Shown piece by piece: positions 45,002 to 53,807 of a stretch of 64,000 nucleotides of DNA. Within the stretch, counting starts at the first letter, position 1. Each line of letters opens with the position of its first letter. The notes below the pieces were generated by a model, which saw nothing but the letters and a program-made list of their open reading frames with translations, was not told where the DNA came from and did not search any database. A program made the position numbers and the translations under genes. This stretch comes from Natrinema ejinorense (GTDB lineage: Archaea; Halobacteriota; Halobacteria; Halobacteriales; Natrialbaceae): the NCBI RefSeq assembly GCF_002494345.1, contig NZ_NXNI01000001.1, forward strand, positions 2,170,001 to 2,234,000. The letters run 5' to 3'.

Positions 45002-45391
45002 TTAGCCGCTGAGTTCGCTCTCGAGCGTCCGACAGTCCACAAGCAGACGCTCTGGTACTTCCTCCGCGTTCGCGTACAGGCTCTGCAGGACGATAGCGGC
45101 GTCTTCGAAATCACAGCCGCGGTAGGCACATAGCGGTTCACGCTCCCACCGGACGATGCGTTCCGATTCCAGAAGCGGGAGATGGTGGTGGCGCAAGCGA
45201 ACCCGCAACTCCTTGCGATCCGTTTCGAGGTTCGGGTTCGCCGCGCCTTCCGGAAGCGAGACGGACTCGCCGGCCGGAGCGTCTAACAGCGCGGCCACGA
45301 TCTGTCGTCGCGGCCCCGAAGCGAGTACCTCGAATATCCGATTCCATCGATCGATGACGGCCGCCGGTCCGCCGGACAGTGATCCGCACAT
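45002..45391 (-). CDS. Winged-helix (DUF7344-type) regulator
   Basis: Protein of 129 residues. IDRWNRIFEVLASGPRRQIVAAL is the first helices of the family and LRHHHLPLLESERIVRWERE its recognition helix and wing. The C-terminal third (YRGCDFEDAAIVLQSLYANA) is a helical effector or dimer segment. It resembles the regulator at 22902-23321 in outline. It converges with the ThiN regulator (18 bases) and shares the strand of rps2. The interval 45392-45558 holds no gene. Confidence 0.75.
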   Translation of the reverse strand: MCGSLSGGPAAVIDRWNRIFEVLASGPRRQIVAALLDAPAGESVSLPEGAANPNLETDRKELRVRLRHHHLPLLESERIVRWEREPLCAYRGCDFEDAAIVLQSLYANAEEVPERLLVDCRTLESELSG

Positions 45392-45558
45392 GCTCCCGAA
45401 ATGGATACGCGACCACTAAACATTGTGGTGAGCTATCATTCACCAATGGTCGTGATCGGCGGACGCCGAGACCGGCAATCGAGTCACCGCGCACGCCCCG
45501 AACCAGTCGCTGTTCGAAGCGGGCAGTGGGAAAACGAACAGTGCCGAACGCGACCGAA

Positions 45559-46368
45559 TCAGACGCCGCTTTCGAAGTCCTCGAGCGAGTAGGACGGCTC
45601 GGCACCGCGTCGATCGAGAACCTCGTTGGCGAGCAGCCAGTAGACGACCGAGAGGGCCTTGCGACCCTTGTTGTTCGTCGGGACGACGAGGTCGACGTTA
45701 CTGACTTGGTTGTTCGAGTCACACATCGCGATGACCGGGATGCCGACCGTGATAGCTTCCTTGACGGCCTGGGCGTCGCCGATCGGGTCGGTGACGACCA
45801 GCACGTCCGGCTCGATGTAGCCGTCGTACTTGGGGTTCGTCAGCGTTCCCGGGATGAAGCGACCGGTCCGGGCGCGAGCGCCGACGGCTTCGGCGAACTT
45901 CTCCGCCGGGAACCGACCGTACTGGCGACTCGAGGTGACGAGGATCTGCTCGGGGTCGTAGTTCGCGAGGAAGTCCGCGGCCGTCCGGATACGGCCGTCG
46001 GTCTTCGAGACGTCGAGCACGTAGAGCCCGTCGGTTCGGACGCGGTGGATGAACCGCTCCATGTCCTGAGTCTTTTGCTGGGTCCCGATGTGGACGCCAG
46101 CGCCGAGGTAGTCCTCGACGGGGATGAGGAGGTCGGCCTCCTCGTCGGACATCACGTCGTCGTCGAGGGTCGGCCCGGCATCCTCGCTTTCGGCGTCGTC
46201 GGCTTGTTCTGCGTCGGCCGTGGGGGCTCCCTCGGCGTCGGCGGACTGTTCGTCTACTGGCTCGACGTCGTCGGCGTCGGCGGCGGGGCCAGCCCCTTCG
46301 GCTGGCTCCTCGTCGATCGCCTCCTCGGCGGCGTCGAGCCCTTCCTGGGTTGCATCGTTCTCTGTCAT
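45559..46368 (-). CDS. rps2: 30S ribosomal protein S2 with acidic N-terminal extension
   Basis: Small-subunit protein of 269 residues. The first 75 or so are a Glu/Asp/Ala-rich halophile extension; the S2 core starts near [20 protein letters not shown] and continues [26 protein letters not shown] and [19 protein letters not shown] to the [10 protein letters not shown]-like [15 protein letters not shown]. It is the last gene of the rpl18e-to-rps2 operon, with an ATGA overlap to enolase upstream. Confidence 0.96.
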   Translation of the reverse strand: MTENDATQEGLDAAEEAIDEEPAEGAGPAADADDVEPVDEQSADAEGAPTADAEQADDAESEDAGPTLDDDVMSDEEADLLIPVEDYLGAGVHIGTQQKTQDMERFIHRVRTDGLYVLDVSKTDGRIRTAADFLANYDPEQILVTSSRQYGRFPAEKFAEAVGARARTGRFIPGTLTNPKYDGYIEPDVLVVTDPIGDAQAVKEAITVGIPVIAMCDSNNQVSNVDLVVPTNNKGRKALSVVYWLLANEVLDRRGAEPSYSLEDFESGV

Positions 46369-47570
46369 GTCGCGTCGTCTGCGATTCGAATGAGCTCGTT
46401 GAGCTTTGCAGTTCGCTCGCCGCCGACGGCACCCGTCTTGATGAAGGGGGCGTCGGTCGCAACAGCGAGGTGTGCGATCGTCGCGTCTTCGGTCTCGCCC
46501 GACCGATGGGAGACGACCGAATCGTAACCGTTCCGCGTCGCGAGTTCGATCGCGTCGAAGGCGTCCGTCAGCGTCCCGATCTGGTTTGGCTTGATCAGGA
46601 TGCTGTTTGCCGCGCCGCGATCGATTCCCTCGACGAGACGCTCGGTGTTGGTGACGAACAGGTCGTCACCACAGACCAGCGTCTGATCGCCGACCTCGTC
46701 GGTGAGGTCGGCGAAGGCGTCGTAATCGTCCTCGTCGAGGGGATCCTCGACGTAGACCAGATCGTACTCCTCGACGAGCTCGGCGATGTAGGCGATCTGC
46801 TCGTCGGTGTCACGGCTTCGGTCGCTGTACTCGTACGTCCCGGAGTCGGAATCGTACAGTTCTGCGCCGGCCACGTCCAGCCCGAAGCCGATGTTGAAGC
46901 CGACCTCGTCGGCGACCATCGAAACCGCTTCGTCGACGACCTCGAAGGCCTCGCTGTCGTCGATCGACGGTGCCCACGCGCCCTCGTCGCCTTTCCCGCA
47001 CGGAACGTCGCGTTCCTCGAGCAGGTCGGCGACGGCGGCGTGGACGGCCGCGTTGGCGAAGACGGCATCCGCGACGCTTGGAGCGCCGACGGGTGCAGCC
47101 AGGAACTCCTGAATGTCGGTCGCGTCGGCGGCGTGTTCGCCGCCACCGACGACGTTCCCGAGCGGAATCGGGAAGTTCTCGCCGCGGAACGTGCCACCGA
47201 GGTGCTGAAAGAGCGGTGCACCGAGCACGTCGGCACCGGCCTTCGCGGCGGCCATGGAGATCGCGACCGCGCTGTTGGCCCCGATCTCGGAGAAGTCGTC
47301 GGTCCCGTCGGCGGCGTGGAGCGCCGCGTCGACGTCGCGCTGGTTGCCCGCGTAGACCTCGCCGACGAGCCGGGGAACGGCGTGTTCCCGGGCCGCGGCG
47401 ATCGCCTCGTTCGGCGGCCGCTCGACGGCCTCGTACTCGCCGGTGCTGGCACCGCTTGGTGCTGCAGCGCGGCCGAAGCCGCCACTTTCCGTCAGGACGT
47501 CCGCTTCGACCGTCGGGTTCCCTCGCGAGTCGAGAATCCGGCGCAGCCGAACGTCGGTAATACGCGTCAT
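46365..47570 (-). CDS. eno: Enolase
   Basis: Glycolytic/gluconeogenic enzyme of 401 residues converting 2-phosphoglycerate to phosphoenolpyruvate. [14 protein letters not shown] and [13 protein letters not shown] are the capping-domain loop, the barrel has [15 protein letters not shown] and [15 protein letters not shown] with the metal acids, [15 protein letters not shown] the catalytic Lys, and [16 protein letters not shown] the signature. It is embedded in the ribosomal operon by four-base overlaps on both sides (rpoK and rps2), the archaeal arrangement. Confidence 0.97.
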   Translation of the reverse strand: MTRITDVRLRRILDSRGNPTVEADVLTESGGFGRAAAPSGASTGEYEAVERPPNEAIAAAREHAVPRLVGEVYAGNQRDVDAALHAADGTDDFSEIGANSAVAISMAAAKAGADVLGAPLFQHLGGTFRGENFPIPLGNVVGGGEHAADATDIQEFLAAPVGAPSVADAVFANAAVHAAVADLLEERDVPCGKGDEGAWAPSIDDSEAFEVVDEAVSMVADEVGFNIGFGLDVAGAELYDSDSGTYEYSDRSRDTDEQIAYIAELVEEYDLVYVEDPLDEDDYDAFADLTDEVGDQTLVCGDDLFVTNTERLVEGIDRGAANSILIKPNQIGTLTDAFDAIELATRNGYDSVVSHRSGETEDATIAHLAVATDAPFIKTGAVGGERTAKLNELIRIADDAT

Positions 47571-47752
47571 TTCCGGTCGTACCCCCGCTTGACGGTAAAG
47601 GGAAGCACGTCGGCGTCGTACTCCTCGGCGGCGATGAGGATCGGTTCCGTCTGCTCGGTCTCGATCAACACCGGCGCACCGTAGGAGATCTGCAGCGCTC
47701 GAGCGCCGAGGATGCGTGCCTTCTCGTAGCGGTTGTGCTCTTGCTGTTGCAT
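47567..47752 (-). CDS. rpoK: DNA-directed RNA polymerase subunit K
   Basis: Small archaeal RNA polymerase subunit (omega/RPB6 equivalent) of 61 residues. [20 protein letters not shown] is the conserved assembly helix, followed by [20 protein letters not shown] and LPFTVKRGY. The start at 47752 lies four bases after the rpoN stop, and its own stop overlaps the enolase ATG. Confidence 0.96.
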   Translation of the reverse strand: MQQQEHNRYEKARILGARALQISYGAPVLIETEQTEPILIAAEEYDADVLPFTVKRGYDRK

Positions 47753-47756
47753 TGGC

Positions 47757-47951
47757 TTACTGGTACGGGGAGACGATATCGACGAGATCGGTGTGACTGA
47801 CGAGCATGCGCCGACAGCAGTAGCGGTCGACGCCGAGTTCGTCCAGAACCTTCTCGGGGTCCTCGTCGCCCTCGTTGGCCCGCTCGTCGAACACCTCCCA
47901 GTGTTCGGCGACGACGTTGCCACAGGTGAAACACCGGACCGGTACCATCAT
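47757..47951 (-). CDS. rpoN: DNA-directed RNA polymerase subunit N
   Basis: Zinc-bundle subunit (RPB10 equivalent) of 64 residues. [18 protein letters not shown] gives the first CxxC and [18 protein letters not shown] the CC pair that completes the zinc site. Two adjacent Met codons at 47951/47948 could start it. It lies between rps9 (12 bases) and rpoK (4 bases). Confidence 0.97.
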   Translation of the reverse strand: MMVPVRCFTCGNVVAEHWEVFDERANEGDEDPEKVLDELGVDRYCCRRMLVSHTDLVDIVSPYQ

Positions 47952-47963
47952 GCTTGAATCACC

Positions 47964-48362
47964 TTAGCGGTAGGACTTCTGGTAGCGCGCCCGAGCGCCC
48001 GGGCCGCCCCACTTCTTCGGTTCGGACTGACGAACGTCGTTGACCAGCAGCGAGCGGTCGAACTCCATGAACGCGTCGCGGAGTTCCGCGTCGTTCGTGT
48101 GCTGGACGATCCCGCGTGCGATAGCGGTTCGGACGGCGTCTGCCTGGCCGCTGATGCCGCCGCCTTCGACGCGAACGTCGATATCCATCTCGCCGCGCAG
48201 GTCCTCGCCGACGATGCGGAACGGCTCGAGCATCTTGAGGCGAGAGGTCTCCGGTTCGACCAGCTCGACCGGCTGGGAATTGATTCGAACGCGACCCTCG
48301 CCTTCGCGCACCGTGGCGCGAGCGACGGCCGTCTTTTTCTTGCCACTCGTGTTGGTTACCAT
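47964..48362 (-). CDS. rps9: 30S ribosomal protein S9
   Basis: Small-subunit protein of 132 residues. [40 protein letters not shown] and the basic tail [16 protein letters not shown] that reaches the P-site tRNA are diagnostic. Its start overlaps the rpl13 stop by seven bases. Confidence 0.97.
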   Translation of the reverse strand: MVTNTSGKKKTAVARATVREGEGRVRINSQPVELVEPETSRLKMLEPFRIVGEDLRGEMDIDVRVEGGGISGQADAVRTAIARGIVQHTNDAELRDAFMEFDRSLLVNDVRQSEPKKWGGPGARARYQKSYR

Positions 48363-48802
48363 GTGACGTTAGCACCTAACTGTTCGGACACTTCGTGTAG
48401 GTGGACGAAGCGGATGTTCGACAGGCGATCCAGCGACGTTCCCTCGAGGACCTCCGACTCGGTGTCGTCGTTCTCGTAGGGGTTGCCGACGTAGACCCGG
48501 ACGCTGTCGAGTGCCTCGCGGCCGCGAGGTTTCTTGTACGGCAACATCCCGCGAACGGACCGCTTGAAGATCGTGTCCGGTCGTTTGGGGTAGTACGGCC
48601 CGCGGTCCGAGCCGAGCTGTTGCCGCGTGCGGTACGTCTCGAAAATGTCTTCCTTGTCGCCGGTGATGACCGCGTCCTCGGCGTTGACGATCGCGACGCG
48701 TTCGCCGTCCAGCGCGCGCTGGGCGACCTCGCTCGCGACTCGACCGAGAATACAGTCCTGTGCGTCGACGACGAGATCCGCGTCGAACTCTGCGAGACTC
48801 AT
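48356..48802 (-). CDS. rpl13: 50S ribosomal protein L13
   Basis: Large-subunit protein of 148 residues. [34 protein letters not shown] and [21 protein letters not shown] are the archaeal/eukaryal L13 blocks. It sits between rpl18e (ATGA overlap) and rps9 (seven-base overlap). Confidence 0.97.
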   Translation of the reverse strand: MSLAEFDADLVVDAQDCILGRVASEVAQRALDGERVAIVNAEDAVITGDKEDIFETYRTRQQLGSDRGPYYPKRPDTIFKRSVRGMLPYKKPRGREALDSVRVYVGNPYENDDTESEVLEGTSLDRLSNIRFVHLHEVSEQLGANVTW

Positions 48803-49152
48803 CGAATCACCCGGACATCGGAGCCGTCGGGGTTCTCTTCGAGCGCTTGCTCGAGCGGTACCGGGTCGCCGACCTGATCGATCTTCGTCTCCGCGGACGA
48901 AGAGAAGTTGACGGCGGCGACGGTGACGTTCTTCTGTAGTGCGCCGGATCCCAGCACTTTGCCGGGGACGACGACAGTCTCTTCTTCGCGTGCGTATCGC
49001 TCGATGCGGCCCAGGTTCACCTCAGCGTGGGTGCGTCGGGGCTTCTCGAGTCGATCCGCAACGTCTCGCCAGACGTCGGCGTCCGTTTCGCGGGACGTCG
49101 ACTTTAGCTCGGCGATGAGATCGTTGAGCCTCGGATTAGTCTTGCTACTCAT
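48799..49152 (-). CDS. rpl18e: 50S ribosomal protein L18e
   Basis: Large-subunit protein of 117 residues. [17 protein letters not shown] opens it, then [19 protein letters not shown] and [20 protein letters not shown]. The start at 49152 was chosen because relatives begin MSKTNPRL. It is separated from the upstream tRNA-Leu by 159 bases containing a large hairpin. Confidence 0.97.
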   Translation of the reverse strand: MSSKTNPRLNDLIAELKSTSRETDADVWRDVADRLEKPRRTHAEVNLGRIERYAREEETVVVPGKVLGSGALQKNVTVAAVNFSSSAETKIDQVGDPVPLEQALEENPDGSDVRVIR

Positions 49153-49229
49153 TGGTATCCTCCAACTGCTAACTGATCGACGACGCGAGGAACCACGTCG
49201 TCGACTGTGGAATCGAAATCGTTGTACTG

Positions 49230-49297
49230 CCGAACGAAACCGCTCGAGGAGCGATCGTGATCGAAACACGATCGACTGCTCCTCGAGTATCGTTCGG
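49230..49297 (-). promoter_or_regulatory. Large hairpin between tRNA-Leu and rpl18e
   Basis: A 68-base inverted repeat able to form about 24 bp: outer arms CCGAACG/CGTTCGG (49230-49236 and 49291-49297), then CTCGAGGAGC/GCTCCTCGAG (49243-49252 and 49278-49287), then GATCGTG/CACGATC (49253-49259 and 49267-49273), with a 7-base loop and a 4-base bulge. It starts 14 bases past the 3' end of tRNA-Leu and about 78 bases before the rpl18e start. Processing site, partial terminator or regulatory leader structure are all possible. Confidence 0.6.
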
Positions 49298-49311
49298 TCG
49301 TAGAGAAGTGA

Positions 49312-49396
49312 TGCAGGGAGCAGGATTTGAACCTGCGGACTCCTACGAGACAGCGCCCTGAACGCTGCGCCGTTGGCCTGACTTGGCTATCCCTGC
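49312..49396 (-). tRNA. tRNA-Leu (anticodon CAG)
   Basis: 85 bases on the minus strand with acceptor stem GCAGGGA/TCCCTGC and discriminator A, anticodon stem CAGCG/CGCTG with loop TTCAGGG (CAG, reading CUG), a long class II variable arm, and T arm GCAGGTTCAAATCCTGC. CCA is not encoded. It sits inside the ribosomal protein cluster between rpoD and rpl18e, a conserved haloarchaeal position. Confidence 0.95.
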
Positions 49397-49525
49397 TCGC
49401 ACTTCCGTCTACCCGTCGCCCCTTCAAACCCCTTTCGATTCCAGTGGAAACGCGATCGCCGGTCTCGTCGCTCACGGCGCCGGCGAGAAGCGTCTCCTGA
49501 GTGGGTTGGGGGCGTCGGTTCATTG

Positions 49526-50275
49526 CTACAGCTGTACTGCGTCTTCGAGTTCGGTCGCACGCGCCTCGAGCGTCTCCGCGGCCCGCGTCACGAGCTCCTC
49601 GACGGGGAACGAGCCGTCCGTCTCCACGTGGAAGACGAACGCGTTTGGCACGTCCTCGACCCGGACCTCTTTGCCCGGATAGCGATTCGAGAGATCGTGG
49701 TCGAACTCGCTCGTCGGAACGAGCTCGCCGTCGTCCTCGATGACGCCACGGATGATCTGACTCTCTTGATCCTCGAACTCCGGCAGGTCACCCTCGACCG
49801 CCACGCGCTGGAGGTGTCGGTAGCCGACCGCGACCCCGCCCTGATGTTTGGCGTGGTCTTTGCCGCGGTCGATCACGGCGTCGGCCTCGGCCTCGAGGCG
49901 CTGGCCGTCCTTGAGTTCGATGATCGGAACGTTCTCGTCCGCGGGCTGGACGAGCTCGTCGCTGCTGACGAGATCGCCGGAGTAGGCGGTTGCCGGCCCT
50001 TCGACGTCGATCGAGAGCGTGACGGTGTCGTCCTCGGTGAACTCGCCGACCGGCGGCGTCGTCAGCGGGACGAGCCCGAGACGGAGGGCGAGTTGCTCGT
50101 CGAACATGACCGACGAGTTCTCGACGAACCGAACGGTATCGACGGCCATCGTCGGCACGTCGGCGACCATCGCTCGACGGATGCCGTTTGCGAACCCGGG
50201 TGTCACGCCGCGAACGAGGAATCGTGCCTCACGATCCTCGCGTTCGACGAACTCGACGTCGTACGCTTCAGTCAT
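49526..50275 (-). CDS. rpoD: DNA-directed RNA polymerase subunit D
   Basis: Archaeal RNA polymerase subunit (alpha/RPB3 equivalent) of 249 residues; not a sigma factor. The assembly domain [28 protein letters not shown] is clear and the insert domain follows. The ferredoxin-like insert lacks its Cys ligands here, as in other halophiles. [19 protein letters not shown] closes the dimer domain. It is three bases after rps11. Confidence 0.96.
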   Translation of the reverse strand: MTEAYDVEFVEREDREARFLVRGVTPGFANGIRRAMVADVPTMAVDTVRFVENSSVMFDEQLALRLGLVPLTTPPVGEFTEDDTVTLSIDVEGPATAYSGDLVSSDELVQPADENVPIIELKDGQRLEAEADAVIDRGKDHAKHQGGVAVGYRHLQRVAVEGDLPEFEDQESQIIRGVIEDDGELVPTSEFDHDLSNRYPGKEVRVEDVPNAFVFHVETDGSFPVEELVTRAAETLEARATELEDAVQL

Positions 50276-50278
50276 GAT

Positions 50279-50668
50279 CTAGTAGCCGCCCTTACCTTTC
50301 GGAGCGCGCGATCCGTCGTGTGGGATCGGCGTGACGTCCTCGATGCGCCCGATCTCGATGCCCGAGCGGGCGAGCGCGCGGATCGTCGCCTGCGCGCCGG
50401 GACCGGGGGACTTCTGGAGGTTGCCGCCGGGGCCACGCACGTGAACGTGCAGACCCGTAATGCCGGCCGATTTGACCTCTTCGGCGACGGATTCGGCCAT
50501 CTGCATGGCCGCGTACGGCGACGCTTCGTCGCGGTTCTGCTTGACCGCCGTCCCGCCGGAGGACTTGGCGATCGTCTCCGCGCCCGTGAGGTCGGTCACG
50601 GTCATGACGGTGTTGTTGAACGATGCGTGCACGTGGGCGATGCCCCACTTTTCGTCGTTCTGGCTCAT
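50279..50668 (-). CDS. rps11: 30S ribosomal protein S11
   Basis: Small-subunit platform protein of 129 residues. [40 protein letters not shown] and the basic end [19 protein letters not shown] are diagnostic. The start at 50668 is the Met before the conserved beginning; the open frame upstream runs antisense-like through rps4 and is not coding. It adjoins rps4. Confidence 0.97.
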   Translation of the reverse strand: MSQNDEKWGIAHVHASFNNTVMTVTDLTGAETIAKSSGGTAVKQNRDEASPYAAMQMAESVAEEVKSAGITGLHVHVRGPGGNLQKSPGPGAQATIRALARSGIEIGRIEDVTPIPHDGSRAPKGKGGY

Positions 50669-50669
50669 G

Positions 50670-51191
50670 TTACTGACCCTCCGCGCGTTCCGGATGCAGT
50701 TCGTCCGCGAGCGGACTGTTCTCGTCGAAGGCCACCAGATCCTCTTCGTCGATGTCGACGACGTAGGAGGGGACGAGGTGGCGCTGTCCGTCGACCACGA
50801 TGTGGCCGTGGGTGATGAACTGACGGGCCTGCTGGGCCGTGTTAGCCAGTCCGCTTCGATAGACGACCGTCTGCAGTCGACGCTCGAGGATGTCCTCGAC
50901 CTCGAGCGACAGGATGTCGCCGAGTTCGTCGGTTTCGTCGAGGATGCCGACGCGTTTGAGCCGTCCGAGGAACTCGTCGGAGCGGCGGATGACGGTGTCG
51001 TCGTCCTGGGCCTGGCCGAGCAGTTCGCGGGCCTCGCGCCGGTAGGAGCGAAGCTCGGACTGGGCGCGCCAGAGCTCTTCTTTGTTCTTGAGACCGTAGC
51101 GGTCGACGAGGGAGTGCTCGCTGGCGATGCGTTCACCCTGGTAAGGGTGGTTCGGCGTCTCGTATTGTTTGGTGTCAGTGCCGAGTGGCAT
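50670..51191 (-). CDS. rps4: 30S ribosomal protein S4
   Basis: Primary 16S rRNA-binding protein of 173 residues. [20 protein letters not shown] opens it; the S4 RNA-binding domain is [20 protein letters not shown] and [15 protein letters not shown]. It shares one base with the rps13 stop and is followed at once by rps11. Confidence 0.97.
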   Translation of the reverse strand: MPLGTDTKQYETPNHPYQGERIASEHSLVDRYGLKNKEELWRAQSELRSYRREARELLGQAQDDDTVIRRSDEFLGRLKRVGILDETDELGDILSLEVEDILERRLQTVVYRSGLANTAQQARQFITHGHIVVDGQRHLVPSYVVDIDEEDLVAFDENSPLADELHPERAEGQ

Positions 51192-51718
51192 TATTCACCC
51201 TCGTCCTCTTCTTCGGCGGCGGCCTCTTCGGCCTGTTCTTCGCGGATCTCTTCGACGTTGACTCCGATGGTGCCCTCCGTCCGACCGGTGGACTTGGTTC
51301 GCTGGCCACGGACCTTCTGGCCGCGCTTGTGGCGAGTTCCCTTGTAGGAGTCGATCATCTTCATCCGGTTGATGTCGTGCTGTCGAGTCAACTGGAGATC
51401 GTTACCGATCTCGTGGGTCGTTTCGCCGCTGTAGAAGTCGTCCTGGCGGTTGTTGAGCCAGTCCGGAACTTCCGCAGCGTAGTTTTCGACGACCTCGACG
51501 ACCGTCTCGATGACGTCGTCGTCGAGTCGGCCGAACGTCGCCGTTCGGTCGACACCCGCTTCATCGGCGATGAGCCGGGCGGTTCGGCGACCGATCCCGT
51601 TCATCTCCGAAAGCGAGCGCTCGACGGACTTCGTCCCATCGAGGTCGGTTTGCCCGATGCGGACGAAGTATCGAAGATCTTCGTCGTCTTCTTGTTCTTG
51701 AGGTTCTTCGGCGCTCAT
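51191..51718 (-). CDS. rps13: 30S ribosomal protein S13
   Basis: Small-subunit head protein of 175 residues. [39 protein letters not shown] and the basic [18 protein letters not shown] are conserved; the last 25 residues form an acidic halophile tail. The start at 51718 opens [19 protein letters not shown]. First protein gene of the operon, downstream of tRNA-Ser. Confidence 0.97.
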   Translation of the reverse strand: MSAEEPQEQEDDEDLRYFVRIGQTDLDGTKSVERSLSEMNGIGRRTARLIADEAGVDRTATFGRLDDDVIETVVEVVENYAAEVPDWLNNRQDDFYSGETTHEIGNDLQLTRQHDINRMKMIDSYKGTRHKRGQKVRGQRTKSTGRTEGTIGVNVEEIREEQAEEAAAEEEDEGE

Positions 51719-51759
51719 ATGTCGTGTATCTGTATCTGGTCTGCCTGCGTTGCAAATCG

Positions 51760-51779
51760 ACTGGCGGGAAAGCGCCAGT
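51760..51779 (-). promoter_or_regulatory. Hairpin between tRNA-Ser and rps13
   Basis: 7-bp perfect stem ACTGGCG/CGCCAGT with a 6-base loop. It begins 11 bases past the 3' end of tRNA-Ser and about 42 bases before the rps13 start, the same layout as the larger hairpin after tRNA-Leu. Confidence 0.55.
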
Positions 51780-51790
51780 GAAGTGTCCGA

Positions 51791-51873
51791 CGTTGTGGCG
51801 GGGATTCGAACCCCGGAGGCTTGACGCCACATGGTTAGCAACCATGCGCCTTGGGCCGCTTGGCTACCACAAC
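51791..51873 (-). tRNA. tRNA-Ser (anticodon GCU)
   Basis: 83 bases on the minus strand with acceptor stem GTTGTGG/CCACAAC and discriminator G, anticodon stem CATGG/CCATG with loop TTGCTAA (GCT, reading AGC/AGU), class II variable arm, and T arm CGGGGTTCGAATCCCCG. CCA is not encoded. It heads the rps13-rps4-rps11-rpoD operon. Confidence 0.95.
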
Positions 51874-51954
51874 ACCGTCGGTCTATCGTCGCCCTCGCGG
51901 ACTCGGGGATCGCTCCCCTACACGTATTGCACCCGAACCTACCCCCGTCGACTA

Positions 51955-51960
51955 CTTAAG
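51955..51960 (-). promoter_or_regulatory. Candidate TATA box of the tRNA-Ser/rps13 operon
   Basis: CTTAAG, about 85 bases before the 5' end of tRNA-Ser; implies a tRNA leader of roughly 55 bases, which includes the small hairpin GGGGA-GCGA-TCCCC (51905-51918). Confidence 0.4.
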
Positions 51961-52059
51961 GGCAACGAAAGGTGGCCAGACGGGAGTGAGTCACATACTC
52001 GTGGTGATCGCGCTTGCGTCTCGAAACAGGGGGACGGAAGACCGCTCTCCCAACGGCCC

Positions 52060-52141
52060 AGACGGACTCCTGTCGATCAGTGCCGACCCAGCCGCGACCC
52101 GCCCTGTGGGTGGGCCGGGACCCAGTGACAGGGGACCGCCT
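52060..52141 (-). repeat. Dispersed structured element, copy C
   Basis: Element of 82 bases (minus strand) opening AGGCGGTCCCCTGTC and closing GACAGGAGTCCGTCT, which pair almost fully over 15 positions. The CGGCACTG core lies in the 3' half. Its first base is part of the moaA stop codon, as with copy B and idsA. Confidence 0.73.
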
Positions 52142-53112
52142 CAAACGCCGGCGTACTCCTCGATGTACTTTTCGTTGAGCTCCCACTCGCCGTCACCGTT
52201 CTGGATCATGTACTCGCCGTAGTATGGGACCCGATTCGCGACGACGTCGCGGAAGGCCTCGCGGATTTCCGGCTTCGTCATCTCGCCCATCGACTTGAGG
52301 TCGTCGTTGCGGTTGAGACACCCCTTCAGGTGCCCCTCGTGGGTCACACGGACCCTGTGACAGTTCGCACAGAAGGTCGGGTTCTCGACGGGATCGACGA
52401 TCTCCACCATCCCGCCGTCGACCCAGTACCGCTTTCGGTCGTGCATCTCCCGGTGTTCGATCTCGTCGGCCCGCTCGGCCAGCCAGTCGTGGACCCGCCC
52501 GATGTCGATGTTCCACTCCGGCTTGCCCGTCAGCTCGGGCATGTATTCGATCAACTGGAGCTGGAGCCCGTCGTTTGCCGCGACGTGATCGACCATCTCC
52601 GGCACGTACCCCGCCGTGTGTTCGAAAACGACCATGTTGAGCTTGACCGGGTCCAGCCCCGCGTCCAGTGCCGCTTCGACTCCCTCGAGGACCTTTTCGT
52701 AGGCCCCGCTTTTCGTCACGGCGGCGAAGTCCTCCGGATCGAGCGCGTCCTGGGAGACGTTGACCCGCTCGAGGCCGGCATCGACGAGATCCGCGGCGCG
52801 ACCGGGGAGGAACGTCCCGTTGGTCGTCAGCGAGACCTCCATCTCGTCGGGCGTGCGTTCGATGATCTCCTCGAGATCCTGTCGCAACATCGGCTCTCCC
52901 CCGGTGAACTTGACCGCGTCGACGTCGAACTCCGCGGCGACTTCGAGGAACCGAACCACGTCGTCGGTCGACATCTCGTCGTCCTGTGGATCCATCGGTC
53001 CCCGGGTATCCCCCAGCCCTTCGTTGTGACAGTAGACACAGTCGAAATTACATCGATCGGTGAGGGAGACGCGAACCCCAGTAACCTCCCGACCGAATTC
53101 GTCGGCGAGCAT
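52141..53112 (-). CDS. moaA: GTP 3',8-cyclase MoaA (molybdenum cofactor biosynthesis)
   Basis: Radical SAM enzyme of 323 residues making the first intermediate of molybdopterin. The N-terminal cluster motif is [16 protein letters not shown] (CxxxCxxC) and the C-terminal cluster lies in [18 protein letters not shown], both needed for Moa[12 protein letters not shown] is the SAM-binding GGE motif. The start at 53112 ([10 protein letters not shown]) fits a CTTAAA TATA-like box at 53137-53142, 24 bases upstream, hence leaderless; starts further upstream would overlap that box. No other moa gene is adjacent. The C-terminal GG of bacterial MoaA is replaced by EYAGV. Confidence 0.93.
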   Translation of the reverse strand: MLADEFGREVTGVRVSLTDRCNFDCVYCHNEGLGDTRGPMDPQDDEMSTDDVVRFLEVAAEFDVDAVKFTGGEPMLRQDLEEIIERTPDEMEVSLTTNGTFLPGRAADLVDAGLERVNVSQDALDPEDFAAVTKSGAYEKVLEGVEAALDAGLDPVKLNMVVFEHTAGYVPEMVDHVAANDGLQLQLIEYMPELTGKPEWNIDIGRVHDWLAERADEIEHREMHDRKRYWVDGGMVEIVDPVENPTFCANCHRVRVTHEGHLKGCLNRNDDLKSMGEMTKPEIREAFRDVVANRVPYYGEYMIQNGDGEWELNEKYIEEYAGV

Positions 53113-53322
53113 GTCACCGAGTTGCATCCGGATCCGCTTAAACGCGCGGGGGATTTCGACGTCTCGTAACCGGTTTCGGTTCACAAATGGTGTCAGCCCG
53201 TTGGATGGATCGTGGTCTCGCCCAGTCCGCCGCTCGTCGACGGGACATCGTCGGAGCGGACACAGTCCACGGCGGTTTCGCTCGGCGGAAGAACTACCCC
53301 GGTTCCGACCGAACGAGCGCCC

Positions 53323-53535
53323 ATGGACGAGGACATGCTCGCCGACCAGCGTCGCCTCGTGGAACTCATCGAAGCGGAGGGCTGGGACGTCACCGACCTC
53401 GAGATCTCGGCCTACGACAGCCCGTGGGCCGACGAGGACGACCCGGAGGCGACCGTGACGATCACTGCTCGGAAACCGTACGAGGGCGACGACGATACTG
53501 ACGAAGACGACGAAAGTCCATATCGGCTGAAGTGA
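53323..53535 (+). CDS. Small acidic hypothetical protein
   Basis: Protein of 70 residues, [20 protein letters not shown] at the start, with one helix, a short beta part ([11 protein letters not shown]) and a run of acidic residues before PYRLK. Composition and codon use are strongly haloarchaeal. The start at 53323 is where acidic sequence begins. It diverges from moaA; no family recognised. Confidence 0.62.
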   Translation: MDEDMLADQRRLVELIEAEGWDVTDLEISAYDSPWADEDDPEATVTITARKPYEGDDDTDEDDESPYRLK

Positions 53536-53554
53536 GGAGCAAACGCACCGACGA

Positions 53555-53800
53555 TCAGTCCAGTTCTTTTACGTTGATCCGTTCGGAGTCGCCATCGGAC
53601 TCCGACCCGCTCGAGACGATCGAACTATCCTAGATGCGACGAGATGCACGGCATCGAGTGGAGGAAATCCGTCGTCCGCGACGTAACTCGCCGCGGCGAT
53701 CACGTCTTCCACGTCGTCTCGTGGTACTAACGCGCGTGGCACGGAGTACGTGACGAAACTATAGCGGAATTGGAGGTCGATTATGGAGAGAGGACCGTCG
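53555..53800 (-). pseudogene. Degenerate PIN-domain (VapC-like) gene remnant
   Basis: Read on the minus strand, this gap between rtcB and the small acidic gene translates to a PIN-like C-terminal half: DVEDVIAAASYVADDG, then PPLDAVHLVAS, the typical D-x-x-H-L region of PIN nucleases. A one-base shift at about 53630 then gives DSSIVSS ... INVKELD and a stop at 53555, as in PIN tails. There is no start codon in frame and the N-terminal catalytic Asp region is missing. It looks like a decayed toxin-type gene; no antitoxin gene is left beside it. Confidence 0.5.
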
Positions 53801-53807
53801 TTCCAAA

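Noticed and set aside
49526-51191. Long open frames antisense or out of frame to ribosomal genes
   Set aside because: High G+C makes stop codons rare in all frames. These frames have Arg/Ser/Pro-rich translations, no acidic bias and no fold, and they shadow well-supported genes.
53113-53184. Longer moaA start at 53184 or 53127
   Set aside because: Those starts would lie on or before the TATA-like CTTAAA at 53137-53142 and add residues not expected of the family.
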